Positions 61,928-64,000 of a stretch of DNA of 64,000 bases are shown here, one piece after another. Source of the stretch: Eubacterium oxidoreducens (GTDB taxonomy: Bacteria > Bacillota > Clostridia > Lachnospirales > Lachnospiraceae); assembly GCF_900104415.1 (NCBI RefSeq), contig NZ_FMXR01000009.1, positions 89,934-153,933 of the forward strand, given 5' to 3'. A program made the position numbers and the translations under genes. The notes beneath the pieces were generated by a model, which ran no database searches, had not been told where the DNA came from, and was given only the letters and a program-made list of their open reading frames with translations. Within the stretch, counting starts at the first letter, position 1, and each line of letters begins with the position of its first letter.

Positions 61928-62617
61928 CTATCGCAAATTCACATTTCTACTACTGCGCCTCTTATAATCACGGTCAATATCCTCTTTCCATTCGCCGCCG
62001 GTAAATGCCGCATTCATATCCTCACCATGCTTGCACTTTCTGGCTCTGGATACTGCCATATCAAGAACCCGATAATTGAGTTGAGTTCCTTCCTCATCAT
62101 GATTATAATTCGCAGCTCTGTCTTTGCTAATCCCCATACTTCCGGCAACTTCTATTGCATCTATATTTGCACCTAGAAAAAGGAATTCCCAGTTATACTT
62201 CTCCTTCTCATGCTCAATCATTTTCTTTACATCCCTAAAGGAGTAGCCTCTACTGGCATTCTCAAGACCATCGGTGATGATTACAAATAACGTCTTCGCC
62301 GGCCTATCCTCTTCCCTGGCATACTTATGAACGTTACCGATATGATGTATGGCTCCACCTACTGCATCAAGAAGCGCTGTACAACCTCGAACATAATAAT
62401 CGTCTTCCGTCAGTTCCTTTACATCACCGATTGGTACCCTATCATGGATCACGTAAATCGCATTATCAAAAAGAATGGTAGAGACCAAAGCCTCGCCTTC
62501 TTCTTTTTGCTGCTTTGCAACCATGGAGTTGAATCCTCCGATGGTATCGGATTCAAGTCCGCTCATGGAGCCGCTTTTGTCAAGGATAAATACAAGTTCC
62601 GTTAAGTTTTCTCTCAT
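61928..62617 (-). CDS. VWA domain protein (TerY/vWA-like)
   Basis: 229 residues from the ATG at 62617 (MRENLTELVFILDKSGSM), with GGAGG eight bases upstream; the longer frame lacks a site. The MIDAS residues are complete: DKSGSMSG (DxSxS), the Thr in RGCTALLDAVGG and the Asp in VIITDGLENAS. It has no membrane segment, so it is a soluble metal-dependent binding protein. It follows the macro-domain gene by about 86 bp on the same strand. VWA proteins of this type occur with Ter-like and phosphosignalling modules, but the partner here is a macro/HTH protein. Confidence 0.88.
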   Translation of the reverse strand: MRENLTELVFILDKSGSMSGLESDTIGGFNSMVAKQQKEEGEALVSTILFDNAIYVIHDRVPIGDVKELTEDDYYVRGCTALLDAVGGAIHHIGNVHKYAREEDRPAKTLFVIITDGLENASRGYSFRDVKKMIEHEKEKYNWEFLFLGANIDAIEVAGSMGISKDRAANYNHDEEGTQLNYRVLDMAVSRARKCKHGEDMNAAFTGGEWKEDIDRDYKRRSSRNVNLR

Positions 62618-62703
62618 AGTGAATACCTCCGTAAAAAGCTTATTTGTTTCTGAGGTAATCATATCAAAAAAGGGCGTTCTATCGGTCACTTGTCAGGCGA
62701 CAT

Positions 62704-63831
62704 TTATGACACTTGGTTGCCAAGAAGTTGTTCTCCGTGCTCAAAGAGTGCTACGTTAATCTCGTAAATGTCATAGGCTTGTTTCTCAATAAAATACTGC
62801 ACGATGACATCCCGCTTACTACATGGCGATAACGCAAGCCCTGCCCGAGAAAGAAGATCCTTTGTATCATCAAGGCTAAGCTCCAATGCAACAGCAAGCG
62901 CAAGAGCTGTAGATTTGCTCGGATTCTTTGTGGTTCCGCATTTTAGTTTTGAGAAAGCTTTTCTATCAAGATTCGCCTTCTTTTGCACTTCAACATCGGT
63001 CATCTCCCTTTCATCCGCAAACGAAAAGACAAGCTCCATAAATGTCTTATCTAGTCTCTTCACTACATCATCAAGACTCTTCTCCGCCGACAAAGCAGCG
63101 TCGTTCATCTCGCATGCCTCTACCTCTTCAAAATCACCATATACTTTAGCATCTTTTGCTGTCCCTTTTCTCTTTCTTTCCTTTTCTGAATCCTTCCTAT
63201 CGGTGTTAGAAAAGGCTCTTCCCGCAACTGACAGGGCTGTCAATAACGCTTCTTCATATTGAATCTGACTGGAAAAAAGATACTCCTTTGACTTTTTCTC
63301 TTCTACATAATTATTATTGATGTACTCATCGATTTCTCCGTAAAGCTCGGAAGATAACAAAAATGCCTTTTCATCAAACACGACCAGATAAAGTTCTAAA
63401 TCGTGATTCGACATAAATGCTTCAATCTCGGATAGTGCAATACGCAGAGCGATTTCCTTGGGAAATCCATAACTGCCGGAAGCTAAAAGCGGAATTGCCA
63501 AACTCTCAATAGCATTCTCTTGTGCAACTCGAAAAACACTTCGATAACAGTTGCGGATAATGTCCTCCTCGCCAGAATTGCCACCCAGCCAGGCAGTCCC
63601 AACAGTATGAATGATATATTTTGCCGGAAGTTTAAAGCCATCGGTGATTACGGAATGCCCACGCTCAATTACACCAATCCCATAACGCACCGTCAGAAGC
63701 TGCTCTTCTCCTGCAGCTTTATAAACAGCAGCATCAGTCCCCGGACCGTATCCCGGCAATGGGTTCGCCGTATTCACTATGGCATCAACATGCATTTTGG
63801 TAATGTCATTACGTACTATTTGAAATGGCAT
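62704..63831 (-). CDS. Macro domain protein with C-terminal HTH-like region
   Basis: 375 residues with AGAAGGTGA before the ATG. A macro domain covers residues 1-150 (FQIVRNDITKMHVDAIVNTANPLPGYGPGTDAAVYKAAG, IIHTVGTAW, LAIPLLASGSYGFP), which binds ADP-ribose-type ligands by family. A charged linker (about 160-245, KDSEKERKRKGTAKDAK) leads to a C-terminal domain with an XRE-like HTH (FSFADEREMTDVEVQKKANLDRKAFSKLKCG, KSTALALAVALELSLDDTKDLLSRAGL). Binding or hydrolysis of ADP-ribose linked to DNA-binding is inferred. Confidence 0.88.
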   Translation of the reverse strand: MPFQIVRNDITKMHVDAIVNTANPLPGYGPGTDAAVYKAAGEEQLLTVRYGIGVIERGHSVITDGFKLPAKYIIHTVGTAWLGGNSGEEDIIRNCYRSVFRVAQENAIESLAIPLLASGSYGFPKEIALRIALSEIEAFMSNHDLELYLVVFDEKAFLLSSELYGEIDEYINNNYVEEKKSKEYLFSSQIQYEEALLTALSVAGRAFSNTDRKDSEKERKRKGTAKDAKVYGDFEEVEACEMNDAALSAEKSLDDVVKRLDKTFMELVFSFADEREMTDVEVQKKANLDRKAFSKLKCGTTKNPSKSTALALAVALELSLDDTKDLLSRAGLALSPCSKRDVIVQYFIEKQAYDIYEINVALFEHGEQLLGNQVS

Positions 63832-63925
63832 AGAATCACCTTCTTATTTTGAGCTTGAGTTTTTTATTAGGTCATTACATAATAATATATTTTTGCATAT
63901 TTCGTTAGAAATCACAACTTATACA

Positions 63926-64000
63926 TTCAAGACTCGCTCGCGAGTCTTGCGCGCCGGATTCGGGTCTGCTTCAGCAGACAAATTCCTGTCCGAATCCGTG
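63926..64000. repeat. Interspersed multi-hairpin repeat, type A, copy 4 (cut by window edge)
   Basis: The first 75 bp of type A (TTCAAGACTCGCTCGCGAGTC onward through CCTGTCCGAATCCGTG) are present at the right edge, identical to copies 2 and 3 as far as visible. It lies about 95 bp upstream of the macro-domain gene. Between them is only A/T-rich promoter-like sequence. Confidence 0.93.

Overview
The window reads as an A+T-rich chromosomal segment from an anaerobic, low-GC Gram-positive bacterium of the class Clostridia, most likely a Lachnospiraceae member. Evidence: an oxygen-sensitive monomeric [FeFe] hydrogenase, a PyrD-1B/PyrK pair, GroES/GroEL under a CIRCE operator, and the clostridial gene order cysE-cysS-mrnC-rlmB-sigH. 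There is also a Gram-positive type Tad pilus locus with no outer-membrane secretin. Almost every gene lies on the minus strand. I see no rRNA, tRNA, CRISPR array or prophage.

Layout. 1-4400: a hybrid histidine kinase cut by the left edge, a DUF2207 membrane protein and LemA. 4414-8847: a TtcA-like gene with an internal deletion, a YvyF-like zinc protein, a nitroreductase and SecA. 8848-9550: a long gene-free interval with a strong promoter and a terminator-like hairpin, my best candidate for an unannotated structured RNA. 9551-13937: a Ser/Asp-rich lipoprotein, GlmM, AzlC/AzlD and a trigger-factor-like lipoprotein. 13955-20423: a minus-strand operon with a small unknown protein, an EAL protein, a GGDEF protein, a glycosyltransferase and a methyltransferase. 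20596-27514: a heterodimeric ABC exporter, MutY with a near-leaderless mRNA, and GroESL. 27644-38416: a long minus-strand array running from the pyrimidine genes (pyrC-F-K-D-E) through vanZ-like, ispF, cysE, cysS, mrnC, rlmB and sigH to a HAD phosphatase. 38521-40756: HflX and a TPR lipoprotein.

40901-48457 is a compact Tad-type pilus operon: a CpaF ATPase, one GspF-type platform protein, three peptides of 33-53 residues, three small single-pass proteins and a 1054-residue beta-helix surface protein. Its promoter is back to back with that of an orphan fabH, which carries a FabT-like operator. 49719-53788: EcsC-like protein, thioesterase, phosphopantetheinyl transferase, a Cys-rich membrane peptide and a group B [FeFe] hydrogenase. 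54072-60892 is an accessory metabolic region (M20 peptidase, Ldh-2 dehydrogenase, LacI regulator, GDPD phosphodiesterase, OYE-type flavin oxidoreductase) dotted with four LacI-type boxes. 60916-63831: an SGNH hydrolase and a two-gene module of a VWA protein and a macro-domain/HTH protein.

The most unusual structural feature is a family of multi-hairpin interspersed repeats (type A about 128 bp, type B about 63 bp, and A/B chimeras). They sit at the 3' ends of genes. In four cases the repeat supplies the stop codon, and in two of these it also encodes the last 9-11 residues of the protein.
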